64,000 nt of DNA from Janthinobacterium sp. 1_2014MBL_MicDiv (GTDB lineage Bacteria > Pseudomonadota > Gammaproteobacteria > Burkholderiales > Burkholderiaceae_D). Made by a program: the position numbers and the translations under genes. The notes under the pieces are model-generated. The model was not told where the DNA came from. It did not search any database and worked only from the letters and a program-made list of their open reading frames with translations. The stretch's first letter is position 1, and the number at the start of each line of letters is the position of its first letter. The stretch lies in contig NZ_CP011319.1 of NCBI RefSeq assembly GCF_001865675.1, positions 5,084,001-5,148,000 of the forward strand. The letters run 5' to 3'. Shown piece by piece: positions 1 through 8,691 of the stretch.

Positions 1-696
1 CAGGCCGCACGCATGGCAGGGCACGACCTTCTCGCCGGGCGCAAAGGCCTTGTAGCGGATGCCGGGCAGCGCTTGCCGCGTCAGGTCGTCGCCCAGGTTC
101 CACAGCGCCTTCGGGTCGAACGAAACGACGATGGCCAGCATCAGCGTCAGCGCGCCAAACGCGAACAGGCCAGGTTGCGGCACCACGGTGGCCAAGCTCG
201 TCATCTTGACGACGGTGATCAGGATGCCGATCATCAGCACTTCCGTCATGCCCCACTCGCGCGCCGTCTGCACGGCGCGCAGCACGCGGTTGAAGCCGGG
301 AACCCTCACGCCCAGGCGCAGGCCCAGCGCCACATACAGCAGGGAGCCGAGCTCGATGGCGGGAAAGAGGATGGTAAACAGGAAGACCATCGTCGCCACG
401 ATGTGCATCTGTTCGGACCACAGCACGCGGATGGAACCGAGCAAGGTGGCGCTGGAAGTCAGGCCGTTGACGTCGAGTTCGACGATGGAAAAGAACTGGG
501 CGATCAGGAAGACCAGGGCGGCGCCCAGGGTCAGCGCCACCACCTTGGTCAATTCGGCCGGCGCGCCCCGCGCATGGGCGCCCCGGTACAGCACCGAGCG
601 GCAACGGATGCAGCGCGCCTTTTCGCGTGGACGCAGCGGACGTTTGCGGTACAGCACGCCGCAGTCATGACAGCTAATCAGGTCGTATCGGTGCAC
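1..696 (-). CDS. PqiA-like inner-membrane protein, C-terminus cut off by window edge
   Basis: The leftward frame is open from a GTG at 696 to the window edge (232 codons). It begins HRYDLISCHDCGVLYRKRP, and a second pair of cysteines (CIRCRS) follows, as in the zinc-ribbon-like start of PqiA domains. Long hydrophobic segments follow (around TKVVALTLGAALVFLIAQF and MHIVATMVFLFTILFPAIE), and the visible part ends just as a second Cys pair (VVPCHACGL) opens. PqiA proteins carry two such halves, so about half the protein is missing. In Enterobacteria PqiA works with MCE proteins PqiB/PqiC in envelope lipid transport; whether those partners follow lies outside the window. A TAG stop lies 36 bases upstream in frame, so GTG is the only good start seen. 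Confidence 0.8.
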   Translation of the reverse strand, partial: MHRYDLISCHDCGVLYRKRPLRPREKARCIRCRSVLYRGAHARGAPAELTKVVALTLGAALVFLIAQFFSIVELDVNGLTSSATLLGSIRVLWSEQMHIVATMVFLFTILFPAIELGSLLYVALGLRLGVRVPGFNRVLRAVQTAREWGMTEVLMIGILITVVKMTSLATVVPQPGLFAFGALTLMLAIVVSFDPKALWNLGDDLTRQALPGIRYKAFAPGEKVVPCHACGL

Positions 697-790
697 AGTG
701 TGAAGTTTGCCGGCGCGCGAGCGCGACTATCTCATGTCAATGCCAGCTATCATATTACATAGTTGGCATTTTCCTGCACTGCAGCACTAT

Positions 791-2134
791 TTATTGATGC
801 CCCCTCAACAATGCCTCGACCGCGCGGCCAATCTGCAGCACCCGTTCATCCGCGCCAGCCAGGCCGCAGATGCCCAGCCCCACGGGCAGCGTGCCTTCCT
901 CGTGACACGGCAGCGACAGCGCGCAGCCATCGAGGAAGTTGATCGCGCTGGCGTTGCGCAGCACCAGGCCATTCGTGGCGAAGAAGGTGGCGTCATCGGC
1001 TTCGAGCGGCGCGACTTCCGGCGCCACGATGGCCACGCTGGGCATCAGCCAGGCGTCATAGGGCGCCAGGCGCCGTCTGGCGATGGCGATCAGGCGCGCG
1101 CGCGCATCGAGCAAGTCGATGTAGTCTGCCGCTCCCTGCTGCTGGCCGCGGCGGATGCGCGCCGCCACGCGCTGGTCGTACTGCGCGCCCTGCGCTTCAA
1201 GCAGCGCGCGGTGCCAGTGCCAGGCTTCGGCCGCCACCAGTCCGCCGCCGCCATTGATCGTCGGCAGCTCCAGCAGTTCGGGAAAATCGAACTGCCCTAC
1301 CTGCGCGCCTGCCGCGCGCAATGCATCCAGCGCGCGCTCAAACGCCTGCTGCACCTGCGGTTCGACATTGGCGCCCACGTAGTCCAGGGTAAAGCCGAAG
1401 CGCAGTCCCTTCAGTGCGGGCGCGCCATCGGCGATCTCCTGGCCCGACAGCGCCGCATACAAAATCGCGCAGCAATCGACGCTGCGCGCGATGGGACCGG
1501 CCGAATCGAGCGAACGCGACAGGGGCACCGTGCCGGCCAGCGGCACGGTCGCCGCCGTCGGCTTGAAACCCGTCAAGCCGCAAAAGGCGGACGGGATGCG
1601 GATCGAGCCGCCCGTGTCCGTGCCCAGGGCACCTGCCGCCATCTCCAGCGCCACCGTGACGGCGCCGCCCGAGGTGGAGCCGCCGGCCACGCGCGCGCGG
1701 TCGTGCGGATGGCGCGGCGTGCCGTAATGGGGATTCAGGCCCAGGCCGGAAAAGGCGAATTCGCTCATGTTGGTACGTCCCAGCAGGATGGCGCCTGCCG
1801 CGCGCAGGCGCGCCACGGCTGGCGCATCGGCGTCGGCCGGTGGCGCGTCGGCCAGCGCCTGCGAGGCGGCGCTGCTGGTCTGCCCCCGCACGTCGAACAG
1901 GTCCTTGATCGAGATGGGCACGCCGGCCAGCGGCGAACGCACCAGGCCAGCGGCGCGCGCCGCATCGCTGGCACGCGCCTCGGCCAGCGCCTGCTCGCCA
2001 TCGAGGCTGACATACGCATGGCCGCCCTGCGCGCGGTGCGCCTCGGCGCGCGCCAGCATGCGCTGCGTCAGTTCCACGCTGGTGATGCGGCCGGCAGCCA
2101 GGTCGGCCGCCAGTTCACGGATGGTCTTGCTCAT
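791..2134 (-). CDS. amidase-signature family hydrolase
   Basis: This 447-residue amidase belongs to the amidase-signature (AS) family, which cleaves amides with a Ser-cisSer-Lys triad. The Lys lies in SIKDLFDV, the cis-Ser in GGSTSGG and the nucleophile in GTDTGGSIRIP. Length is normal for a single AS domain, so it is not a two-domain allophanate hydrolase. ATG at 2134 follows AAGGATAAGACA; the frame runs on upstream but without a better start. It is the last gene of a leftward run (barrel protein, MHS transporter, DUF2848 protein, amidase), four bases after the DUF2848 stop. Context suggests a small imported amide, carbamate or ureido compound as substrate, but the sequence does not say which. 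GatA is unlikely because no gatB or gatC is near. Confidence 0.88.
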   Translation of the reverse strand: MSKTIRELAADLAAGRITSVELTQRMLARAEAHRAQGGHAYVSLDGEQALAEARASDAARAAGLVRSPLAGVPISIKDLFDVRGQTSSAASQALADAPPADADAPAVARLRAAGAILLGRTNMSEFAFSGLGLNPHYGTPRHPHDRARVAGGSTSGGAVTVALEMAAGALGTDTGGSIRIPSAFCGLTGFKPTAATVPLAGTVPLSRSLDSAGPIARSVDCCAILYAALSGQEIADGAPALKGLRFGFTLDYVGANVEPQVQQAFERALDALRAAGAQVGQFDFPELLELPTINGGGGLVAAEAWHWHRALLEAQGAQYDQRVAARIRRGQQQGAADYIDLLDARARLIAIARRRLAPYDAWLMPSVAIVAPEVAPLEADDATFFATNGLVLRNASAINFLDGCALSLPCHEEGTLPVGLGICGLAGADERVLQIGRAVEALLRGHQ

Positions 2135-2138
2135 TGTC

Positions 2139-2816
2139 TTATCCTTCCACGGGCAGGGTTTGCACGGCATAGCGGTGCTGCAGGCGGCGCTGCAAGGCTG
2201 GATCATACAGCTCCAGCTCGAAGGCGTCGCCGTGGCCCATCTCGCCGATGATCGGCTGCGTGCCGCAGAACATGGCGCTGCCCAGCGGCAGGCTGCCTTG
2301 TCCCGTGTAACGCAGGATCAGGTCTTCCGGCGACAGCATGCGCGTCACTGGGCCATCCTGGTACAGCGCCGGCACGCCATCGCGCTCGCGCCAGGAGCGC
2401 ATCTGCAGCTGGTCCCAATGCCCTGCCACGTCCGCATAGCGCCACAGGGTGTCGCCCACGGGCTTGCCGCACATCTGCTTCGACACCGTCACGCCGTAGC
2501 TTTCCACCTTGCGGTCCGTGTGGTCGGAACCTATCCCCACCAGCAAGCCATATGCGGTGGAAAACAGCACGAATTCCGCTTCGCCCGAGGAATCGCTGCC
2601 CGGCACTTCGATGCCGGCATCGCTGGACAGCAGCGCCGCCGCGACCCGGTAAAACGTCGGCACGCTTTTCGGCCGCGCCACGCCGATGGCTTCCAGTTCG
2701 GCGATATGGTGTTCGACCATGGCCATGTCGCGCCCCGTCCAGCCGGCGATGATCAGTTGATCGATGTCGAAGGTGACGGGGCCGTGGCCGGCCAGTTGAA
2801 AACTCAATGTTGTCAT
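2139..2816 (-). CDS. DUF2848 family protein
   Basis: This 225-residue protein resembles the DUF2848 family, related in fold to fumarylacetoacetate hydrolase-like proteins; its reaction is not established. Conserved-looking stretches are GSDHTDRKVESYGVTVSKQ and PLGSAMFCGTQPIIGEMG. No signal peptide or membrane segment is visible, so it should be cytosolic. ATG at 2816 has TGAGGAA a few bases upstream, and the start lies four bases after the transporter stop, so it is probably cotranscribed and coupled. Placement between an MHS importer and an amidase suggests it acts on the same small molecule. Family call is from memory of sequence pattern, not a search. Confidence 0.72.
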   Translation of the reverse strand: MTTLSFQLAGHGPVTFDIDQLIIAGWTGRDMAMVEHHIAELEAIGVARPKSVPTFYRVAAALLSSDAGIEVPGSDSSGEAEFVLFSTAYGLLVGIGSDHTDRKVESYGVTVSKQMCGKPVGDTLWRYADVAGHWDQLQMRSWRERDGVPALYQDGPVTRMLSPEDLILRYTGQGSLPLGSAMFCGTQPIIGEMGHGDAFELELYDPALQRRLQHRYAVQTLPVEG

Positions 2817-2820
2817 GATT

Positions 2821-4167
2821 TTATTCCTCAAGAGGGCCGCGGCCCGTTTCGCGCGCCGCGAAAACTGCCGCGCCGGTGATCAGCAAGGCCGCCGCCACGT
2901 ACAGCGAGACGGCCATGGTGCTGTTGTACGAGCGGTACAGGCTGGCGATGACGAGGGGCGCGAAGCCGCCGCCGATGACGCCGGCCAGGGTATAGGCCAG
3001 CGAGGATCCCGCATAGCGCACCTTGGTGGGAAATTGCTCGATGACGAAGGCCGCTTGCGGGCCGTACATGATGGCGTGGATGACCAGGCCCACGACGACG
3101 GCCGTGACGATGGCCGCCGGGCTGGCCGTATCGAGCAGGGTGAAAAAGGCAAACGCCCACACGAGACCAAGCACGGCGCCCAGCGCATACACGGGACGGC
3201 GGCCGATCCTGTCCGACAGCGCGCCAAAGACAGGCACCGCCAGCGCATTGCAGGCCGTGCCGATCATGATGGCGGTGAGGGCCAGGGTCGACGACAGGTG
3301 CAGCACGGTCGTCACGTACGTCAGGGTGAACACCACCACCAGCGCGTACAGCACGTCCGAACCGATGCGCACGCCGCCGGCGATCAGCAAACGGCGCCAG
3401 TAGATGCGCAGCACGTCGCCGATCGGCGCTTCCGCCTTCGCATCCTGCTGGTCGAGTTCCTTGAACAGCGGGGTTTCATCGATGCCGCTGCGTATCCACA
3501 TGCCGAAGGCCACCAGCAGCAGGCTGGCGATGAACGGCATGCGCCAGCCCCAGTCCATGAACGCTTCATGCGGCAGCAGGTAGGTGATCAGGCCGATACA
3601 GCCGGTTGCCAGCAAGGTGCCGAACGACGGTCCCACCTGCGTCCACGAGGCATTGCGGCCCCGCTTGTCCGCTGCCCCGTGTTCGACGGAGATCAGCACG
3701 GCGCCGGCCCATTCGCCGCCCAGCGCGATGCCCTGCACGAAGCGCAGCGCCACCAGCAGGATCGGGCTCCAGATGCCGGCCGTCGCATAGGTGGGCAAGA
3801 GTCCCATCAGGCCTGTCGTCACGCCCATCAGCATCAGGGTCACCACCAGCACCCAGCGCCGTCCCAGCTTGTCGCCCAGGTGGCCGAAGATTACGCCGCC
3901 GATGGGACGCGAGATATAGCCGACCGCATACGTGGAAAAGGCCAGGATGGTGCCCGTCAGCGGATCGAACGAGGGAAAGAACAGGTGGTTGAAGATCAGC
4001 GCGGCCATGGTGTTGTAGACGGTGAAGTCATACCATTCCAGGGTCGTGCCGACCATGCTGGCCGTGGCCAGGCGGCCCGTCTTGGGTTTCTCGCCCGCTG
4101 CAGCGGCATGCGCGCCGGCATGCTTGCTGCCCTGCGCCGCGGTGTGCGTGGTGGTGTGTGTGGTCAT
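2821..4167 (-). CDS. MHS-family (MFS) metabolite:proton symporter
   Basis: This 448-residue polytopic membrane protein is of the major facilitator superfamily, metabolite:H+ symporter branch (relatives ShiA, ProP, KgtP). After a hydrophilic, Thr/His/Ala-rich N-terminus of about 30 residues comes TLEWYDFTVYN, the typical first MHS helix. The loop GHLGDKLGRRWVLV is the MFS signature between helices 2 and 3, and FVQGIALGGEWAGA marks helix 4. Twelve helices are expected. Substrates of the family are small organic acids, betaines or amino acids. Here the gene sits between the barrel protein and the DUF2848/amidase pair and probably imports their substrate. The Thr/His-rich head is unusual but probably neutral. 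Confidence 0.9.
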   Translation of the reverse strand: MTTHTTTHTAAQGSKHAGAHAAAAGEKPKTGRLATASMVGTTLEWYDFTVYNTMAALIFNHLFFPSFDPLTGTILAFSTYAVGYISRPIGGVIFGHLGDKLGRRWVLVVTLMLMGVTTGLMGLLPTYATAGIWSPILLVALRFVQGIALGGEWAGAVLISVEHGAADKRGRNASWTQVGPSFGTLLATGCIGLITYLLPHEAFMDWGWRMPFIASLLLVAFGMWIRSGIDETPLFKELDQQDAKAEAPIGDVLRIYWRRLLIAGGVRIGSDVLYALVVVFTLTYVTTVLHLSSTLALTAIMIGTACNALAVPVFGALSDRIGRRPVYALGAVLGLVWAFAFFTLLDTASPAAIVTAVVVGLVIHAIMYGPQAAFVIEQFPTKVRYAGSSLAYTLAGVIGGGFAPLVIASLYRSYNSTMAVSLYVAAALLITGAAVFAARETGRGPLEE

Positions 4168-4275
4168 TGCCTACCTCTCTCGTCAGTTTTATTGCAGGCC
4201 CGGCGCAGGATGCTTTGCCCTGCGCCGTGGCCCGTGTCTCGTGTTATCAGTGCCGGCAAGATGCACGGGCCCGTG

Positions 4276-4950
4276 TCAGGCAGCGTGCAGGTCGGCTTCG
4301 CGCAATTGCCAGGACAGCTGCAGGATGGCCGCATCCGCCGGATTCAGTCCCAGCCCTGCGCTGGCCGCATCAACGGCCGCCAGGGCTGCCGCCTCCGACG
4401 ACGCGTCGATCAGGAAGATCGGGTCGAGCACGCGGCCTTCCTTCCGCTCTGCCGGCAGGGGGCCGGACAGGCTGGCATCGGGCGTCAGCAGCCGCGTGGC
4501 GATCACGCCGTCGATCTGCAGCAATGTCGCGCCCAGCGCGGCCATGCCGGCCACCGCCTGCGCGTCCTGGCCGATGGCTGCCGCACCAAGGCGCAGCACG
4601 GCCAGCCAGGCGCCCGTACCCATGCCCGTTTCCGCCTCGATGGCGCAGACGCGGCGCATCGGGTCGACCATGCGCTGCAGATTCGTCACCGACCATGGCG
4701 TCTGCTGGCCGAAGGCCTTGAAATAATCGGCAGTCTGGAACGCGTCCAGCGAGACGGTGCGGTACAGGCCCAGGTACTTGCGGGGACCGCGCACGCTCTG
4801 GTAGCGCGTGCCGCTGACAAAACCGGGAATGCGCACACGCTCTTCCACGTGTTCGCGGTCGTACCAGCGGTTGAAATCGAGTTCGTGTTCCGGGTCGGCG
4901 CTGGTCCAGACAAACAGGATGCCGGGCAAGGTGGTGGTGGACGTCGTCAT
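4276..4950 (-). CDS. unknown protein with probable dimeric alpha/beta-barrel fold
   Basis: This 224-residue cytosolic protein has no function I can name. It opens with LPGILFVWTSADPEHELDFN then RWYDREHVEERVRIPGF, the pattern of dimeric alpha/beta-barrel (EthD/NIPSNAP-like) proteins in which a short strand is followed by an N-W-Y-x-x-E-H helix. The second half appears to repeat the fold. ATG at 4950 follows GGAACC, and the longer frame from 5004 has no better site. It is probably the first gene of the operon leading to the MHS transporter, the DUF2848 protein and the amidase. The preceding LysR gene points the same way. Confidence 0.7.
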   Translation of the reverse strand: MTTSTTTLPGILFVWTSADPEHELDFNRWYDREHVEERVRIPGFVSGTRYQSVRGPRKYLGLYRTVSLDAFQTADYFKAFGQQTPWSVTNLQRMVDPMRRVCAIEAETGMGTGAWLAVLRLGAAAIGQDAQAVAGMAALGATLLQIDGVIATRLLTPDASLSGPLPAERKEGRVLDPIFLIDASSEAAALAAVDAASAGLGLNPADAAILQLSWQLREADLHAA

Positions 4951-5075
4951 GATGGTTCCGTTTGCGTAGTAAGTGGATGCAAACCCAGAATAGGTGGCCT
5001 GCAACGGCTTGGCAAACGGGTTATTCTGAACGCGACTGATAAGTTTTTCTTGTGGGTCGCGGCGATTACAGCAAC

Positions 5076-5099
5076 TTAATTGTCACGTTAATTGTCACG
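5076..5099. repeat. tandem 12-bp duplication TTAATTGTCACG
   Basis: Two exact head-to-tail copies of TTAATTGTCACG (5076-5087, 5088-5099) cover the last codon and the stop of the LysR gene. The duplication places the same sequence just beyond the stop. It may be a replication slip, or a site within the promoter region of the following operon. Confidence 0.8.
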
Positions 5100-6021
5100 T
5101 CCGCGCGCCGGCGCCATATTCCTCGCCCAGGCCCAGCGTGAACCTGGCCGCCTCCTCGCACGCCAGCATGGCCACCAGCTGGATCGCTTCCGTGGTGATG
5201 TCCTCGCTGTAGCTGATGACGATGCGCTGCGGCGCCAGCGCGCTGGCGCAGGGGATCAGGGCGATGTTGCCCTGCTCGATTTCCTCGCGCAGGGGCGCCA
5301 GCGGCAGCACGGCGATGCCGAAGCCCGCCTTCACCAGGCGCACGATGGCGGAAATCGAGCTGACGCAGTGGACCCGCCCCAGCTGCACGCCCTCGTCCTG
5401 GCACAGCGCCTTTAACGCGGAATGCGGCTGCGAACCGCGGTTCATGGTGATGATCGGGTGCTGCGCCAGTTGCGCCACCGTGAACGGCGTACCCGTGTCC
5501 GGCCAGTCGGCCTTTCGGCCCGCCCAGCCCATGGCGATGGCGCCGCTGCCCGTGCTGCGGATATGGTCGCCCGTCAGCATGTCCGTCTGCAGCGCGATAT
5601 CGAGTTCGCCCTGCTGCAGCTGTTCGTGCAGGCGGCGCGTCGATTCGGACGTCAGCTGGATCTCGATGCCGGGATAGCGCTCCTGCACGCGCTGCAGGAA
5701 CGGGATCAGCCAGGTATGCACGATGGTTTCAATGACGCCGATGCGCACTTCGCCCGTGATCAGCGCGGGCGAGGAATTGGCCGCATACATGTCGCGGCAC
5801 AGTTCCAGCATGCGCTCGGCATAGACGAGCAGGTTGCGCCCGGCGAAGGTCAGGCGGATTTCACGCGCGTCGCGGTCGAACAGCCGCGTGCCGAAATCCT
5901 GCTCCAGCGAGGCGATGCGGTTGGAGATGGCCGCTTGCGTGATGTGCAGCTTGTCGGCGGCCGTGCGGAAGCTGCCCAGCCGCGCGGCCCAGACGAACGC
6001 TTCGAGAAAACGGGTATTCAA
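5095..6021 (-). CDS. LysR-type transcriptional regulator (amidase operon)
   Basis: This 308-residue LysR-family regulator has a winged helix-turn-helix at about residues 1-60 (FVWAARLGSFRTAADKLHIT then QAAISNRIASLEQDFGTRLF) and a periplasmic-binding-protein-like effector domain from about 90. The effector is unknown. The gene lies directly upstream of, and in the same direction as, the barrel/MHS/DUF2848/amidase operon, so it is the likely local regulator. An 8-bp inverted repeat (6036-6043 with 6069-6076) in front of the gene could be an autoregulatory site. Its stop falls within a 12-bp tandem duplication. Confidence 0.93.
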   Translation of the reverse strand: MNTRFLEAFVWAARLGSFRTAADKLHITQAAISNRIASLEQDFGTRLFDRDAREIRLTFAGRNLLVYAERMLELCRDMYAANSSPALITGEVRIGVIETIVHTWLIPFLQRVQERYPGIEIQLTSESTRRLHEQLQQGELDIALQTDMLTGDHIRSTGSGAIAMGWAGRKADWPDTGTPFTVAQLAQHPIITMNRGSQPHSALKALCQDEGVQLGRVHCVSSISAIVRLVKAGFGIAVLPLAPLREEIEQGNIALIPCASALAPQRIVISYSEDITTEAIQLVAMLACEEAARFTLGLGEEYGAGART

Positions 6022-6035
6022 TTTGGCTCTTCAAT

Positions 6036-6076
6036 CAATGGGGCTCTTCTTCACAGTGTGAGTATCCTCCCCATTG
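6036..6076. promoter_or_regulatory. inverted repeat in front of LysR gene
   Basis: CAATGGGG at 6036-6043 pairs with CCCCATTG at 6069-6076, 25 bases apart, between the stop of the M20 gene (6096) and the LysR start (6021). Outside it TTGGCT and AGCCAA also pair. It could be an operator for LysR autoregulation or an intercistronic hairpin; no T-run follows. Confidence 0.4.
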
Positions 6077-6095
6077 TAAGCCAAAGTCCCCGGCC

Positions 6096-7331
6096 CTATT
6101 TCTGCGCCAGGAAGTCGAGCAAGGTCAGGGCAACGATCTTGCTGGCCTTGCGCAAGTCGTCCAGCGCCAGGCGCTCGTCGGCCTTCTTCGCATTCGATTC
6201 GGGCACCGTGCGCGGGCCGGCGCCATACAGCACGGCCGGTATGCCCCGCTCGCCATACAGGCGCGCATCCGCATACAGCGGCGTGCCGACGGCGGGAATG
6301 GTTTCGCCGAGAATGGCTTGCGCATTCCTTTGCAGGCTGCCCACCAGCTGCTCGGATCCGGGCAAGGGACGCAGCGCATGCGACAGCAGCAGGCGGCGGA
6401 TCTCGATGCGGATGCCCGGCTCGCCGCGCACGGCGTCTTCGATCAGCGCGCGCACCTGCGCCTCCACCGCCACCGGGTCTTCTTCCGGGATCATGCGGCG
6501 GTCCATCTTCATGACCACCTTGCCCGGCACCACATTGGTATTCGTGCCGCCGTCGATGCGCCCCACCAGCATGGTGGGCGAGTCGATGCCCGCCACCCTG
6601 GATTTGATCTTTTTCAGCGCCGGCAGCTGGCCATAGATGGCGTTGAGGATCTTGCTGGCCGCCTGCAGCGCGTCATGGCCCGTCTCCGGCATGGAACCGT
6701 GGCCGGCCTTGCCGTGCACGGTGATTTCCAGCTGCAGGCAGGCGTTGTGCGCGGTGACGATGCCGTAGCTGAAACCGGCCGCGATGACGAAATCGGGCTT
6801 GGTCAGCTGCTGCTCCAGCAGCCAGCCCGGCCCCAGCAAGCCGCCGAATTCCTCGTCATACGTGAAGTGCAGTTCCAGCTGGCCTTGCAACGGGATACCC
6901 AGCGCCTCCAGGGCGCGCGCGGCAAACACATAGGTGGCGAAATCGCCCTTCGAGACGGCCGTCGCGCGGCCATACATATAGCCGCCGTCGATCTGCCCGC
7001 CATACGGCGGATACGTCCAGTTGTCGCCGGGCGGCACCACGTCGCCATGCGCATTCAGGGCCACCGTCGGACCGCCTGCCGCATACGGCCGGCGCACGAT
7101 CAGGTTGGTGATGCTCTGCATGCCATACGCCTCGACCTGCTCCTGTGGGACCGCGTGTTTTTCCGCCTGCCAGCCATACGCCTGCAGCAGCTGCGCCACC
7201 AGTTCCGCGTGCGGCGCGTTGTTGCCGGGCGGCGTGTCCGTCGGCTGCTGCACCACCTTCTGCAAAAATGCGACTTCCTCGTCGAAGTGTTCGTCGATCC
7301 AGGCCGTGATCCGTTCCGCGTGCATTGTCAT
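6096..7331 (-). CDS. M20-family metallopeptidase (ArgE/DapE/ACY1 type)
   Basis: This 411-residue zinc hydrolase of the M20 family cleaves acyl or carbamoyl amides or dipeptides. Metal-site motifs are visible: NAHGDVVPPGDNW (first His and Asp), the bridging Asp region GRATAVSKGDFATYVF, and the Glu pair in TYDEEFGGLLGPGW; the lid-domain motif GKAGHGSMPETG follows. The ATG overlaps the puuD stop as ATGA, with AAGGAG upstream, so translation is coupled to urate oxidase. That coupling suggests a role in ureide or carbamoyl-amino-acid breakdown rather than arginine or lysine synthesis. Exact substrate is unknown; ureidoglycolate- or carbamoyl-type compounds are guesses. Confidence 0.87.
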   Translation of the reverse strand: MTMHAERITAWIDEHFDEEVAFLQKVVQQPTDTPPGNNAPHAELVAQLLQAYGWQAEKHAVPQEQVEAYGMQSITNLIVRRPYAAGGPTVALNAHGDVVPPGDNWTYPPYGGQIDGGYMYGRATAVSKGDFATYVFAARALEALGIPLQGQLELHFTYDEEFGGLLGPGWLLEQQLTKPDFVIAAGFSYGIVTAHNACLQLEITVHGKAGHGSMPETGHDALQAASKILNAIYGQLPALKKIKSRVAGIDSPTMLVGRIDGGTNTNVVPGKVVMKMDRRMIPEEDPVAVEAQVRALIEDAVRGEPGIRIEIRRLLLSHALRPLPGSEQLVGSLQRNAQAILGETIPAVGTPLYADARLYGERGIPAVLYGAGPRTVPESNAKKADERLALDDLRKASKIVALTLLDFLAQK

Positions 7332-8560
7332 TTTGCTCCTTGCATGGTCTGTTGCAGCCAGGCGCCCAATTCAGTGCGCTCGGCTTCCGTCATATTGGTC
7401 AGGTTCCCGATCGGCATGGCTTTCAGCTCGATGGCCTGCTTGTAAATCTGCGCCGCGTGCTGGCGGATTTCGCCTTCATTATCCAGCATCATGCCAGCCG
7501 GCGCCGTGGCGAAACCTGGCTGCGTGGGCTGGGCCGAATGGCAGGTGGCACAGCGCTGGGCGATGATGGCGTGCACGCTCCTGAACTGCGCGGCAGGATC
7601 CACCACCGGTGCCGCCGCCACGGCCACGGGCGCTTTCGGCGCGATGGCCACGGCCACGGCCAGCAACAGGGCCACGCCGATGGCCGGGTAGCGCCACTCG
7701 ACCCGCCCCTTGTGGCGCAGGTTGAAGAAGTGGCGGATGAAGACGCCGGCCGCCATGATCAGCGCCAGCACCAGCCAGGCGTGATCGTTGCGGTAGGTCA
7801 TCGCGTAGTGGTTGCTGATCATGATGAACAGCACGGGTAGCGTGAAATAATTGTTATGCACGCTGCGCTGCTTGGCTTTCAGGCCGTATTGGGGGTCGGG
7901 CAGCTTGCCGGCGGCCATGGCTTCGACCATCTTGCGCTGGCCGGGAATGATCAGCATCAGCACATTGGCCACCATGATGGTGCCGATCATGGCGCCCACG
8001 TGGATGTAGGCGGCGCGCCCGCTGAGCAGATGCGTGAGCACATATGCGGCGCCGACGATCAGCGCGAACACCGTCACGCCGAACCACAGCTCGTATTGCG
8101 CCAGCTTCGAACGGCACAGCAGGTCGTACACGGTCCAGCCAATGACGAGGGTGGCGATGCCGATGCCGACGGCCTGGCCGCTGGAGATATCGGCCACGGA
8201 TTTGTCGATCATCATGGCCTGCGCATTGAAGTAATACGCGATGGTCAGCAGCGCAAAACCGGACAGCCAGGTGGAATACGCTTCCCACTTGAACCAGTGC
8301 AGTTCCTTCGGCAATTCGGCGGGCGCCACCAGGTATTTTTGCGGATGATAAAAGCCGCCGCCGTGCACGGCCCACAGTTCGCCCGACACGCCCTTCTTCG
8401 CCAGCTCGGAGCCGGGCGCGGGCGGGCGGATCGAGTTGTCGAGCCAGACAAAATAAAAGGAAGCGCCGATCCAGGCGATGCCCGTGATGACGTGCAACCA
8501 GCGGACGATCAGGTTCAGCCATTCAAGGCCGTATGGGATCAGGTAAGCGAATACTTCCAT
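7328..8560 (-). CDS. puuD: membrane-bound urate oxidase with cytochrome c tail (PuuD)
   Basis: This 410-residue protein matches PuuD, the membrane urate hydroxylase that oxidises urate to 5-hydroxyisourate and passes electrons to the respiratory chain. The N-terminal part has about eight hydrophobic helices beginning VFAYLIPYGLEWLNLIVRW and continuing WIGASFYFVWLDNSIRPP. A c-type cytochrome domain follows, with the haem motif CATCH near residue 337 and Met in KAMPIGNLTNMT as likely axial ligand. ATG at 8560 has GAGGAAATTT directly upstream; the longer frame from 8608 lacks a site. It supplies the substrate for UraH at 63543 and the UraD domain at 9703. The divergent LysR gene at 8692 is the likely regulator. 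Confidence 0.93.
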   Translation of the reverse strand: MEVFAYLIPYGLEWLNLIVRWLHVITGIAWIGASFYFVWLDNSIRPPAPGSELAKKGVSGELWAVHGGGFYHPQKYLVAPAELPKELHWFKWEAYSTWLSGFALLTIAYYFNAQAMMIDKSVADISSGQAVGIGIATLVIGWTVYDLLCRSKLAQYELWFGVTVFALIVGAAYVLTHLLSGRAAYIHVGAMIGTIMVANVLMLIIPGQRKMVEAMAAGKLPDPQYGLKAKQRSVHNNYFTLPVLFIMISNHYAMTYRNDHAWLVLALIMAAGVFIRHFFNLRHKGRVEWRYPAIGVALLLAVAVAIAPKAPVAVAAAPVVDPAAQFRSVHAIIAQRCATCHSAQPTQPGFATAPAGMMLDNEGEIRQHAAQIYKQAIELKAMPIGNLTNMTEAERTELGAWLQQTMQGAK

Positions 8561-8640
8561 AAATTTCCTCGAGTCAGACCGAACCAATATTCGTGCCAAT
8601 CTACACAAGATAAACGGATTTGCCGCCCATCACATGAAAA

Positions 8641-8674
8641 ATATCGTATATTTGACATATTCAATTCGATATAC
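8641..8674. promoter_or_regulatory. divergent puuD/LysR control region with ATATCG...CGATAT inverted repeat
   Basis: The 131-bp gap between puuD (start 8560) and the LysR gene (start 8692) is AT-rich against its surroundings. ATATCG at 8641-8646 pairs with CGATAT at 8667-8672. On the minus strand 8662-8674 reads GTATATCGAATTG, a 13-mer found again exactly at 35288-35300 in the punA leader. Probably a LysR binding region. Confidence 0.45.
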
Positions 8675-8691
8675 AACAGAGCCGCCGCCAC

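Noticed and set aside
5021..5042. TTAT...ATAA inverted repeat in front of the barrel-protein gene as LysR site
   Set aside because: Arms are only four bases and the inner bases are not symmetric; too weak to list as a site.
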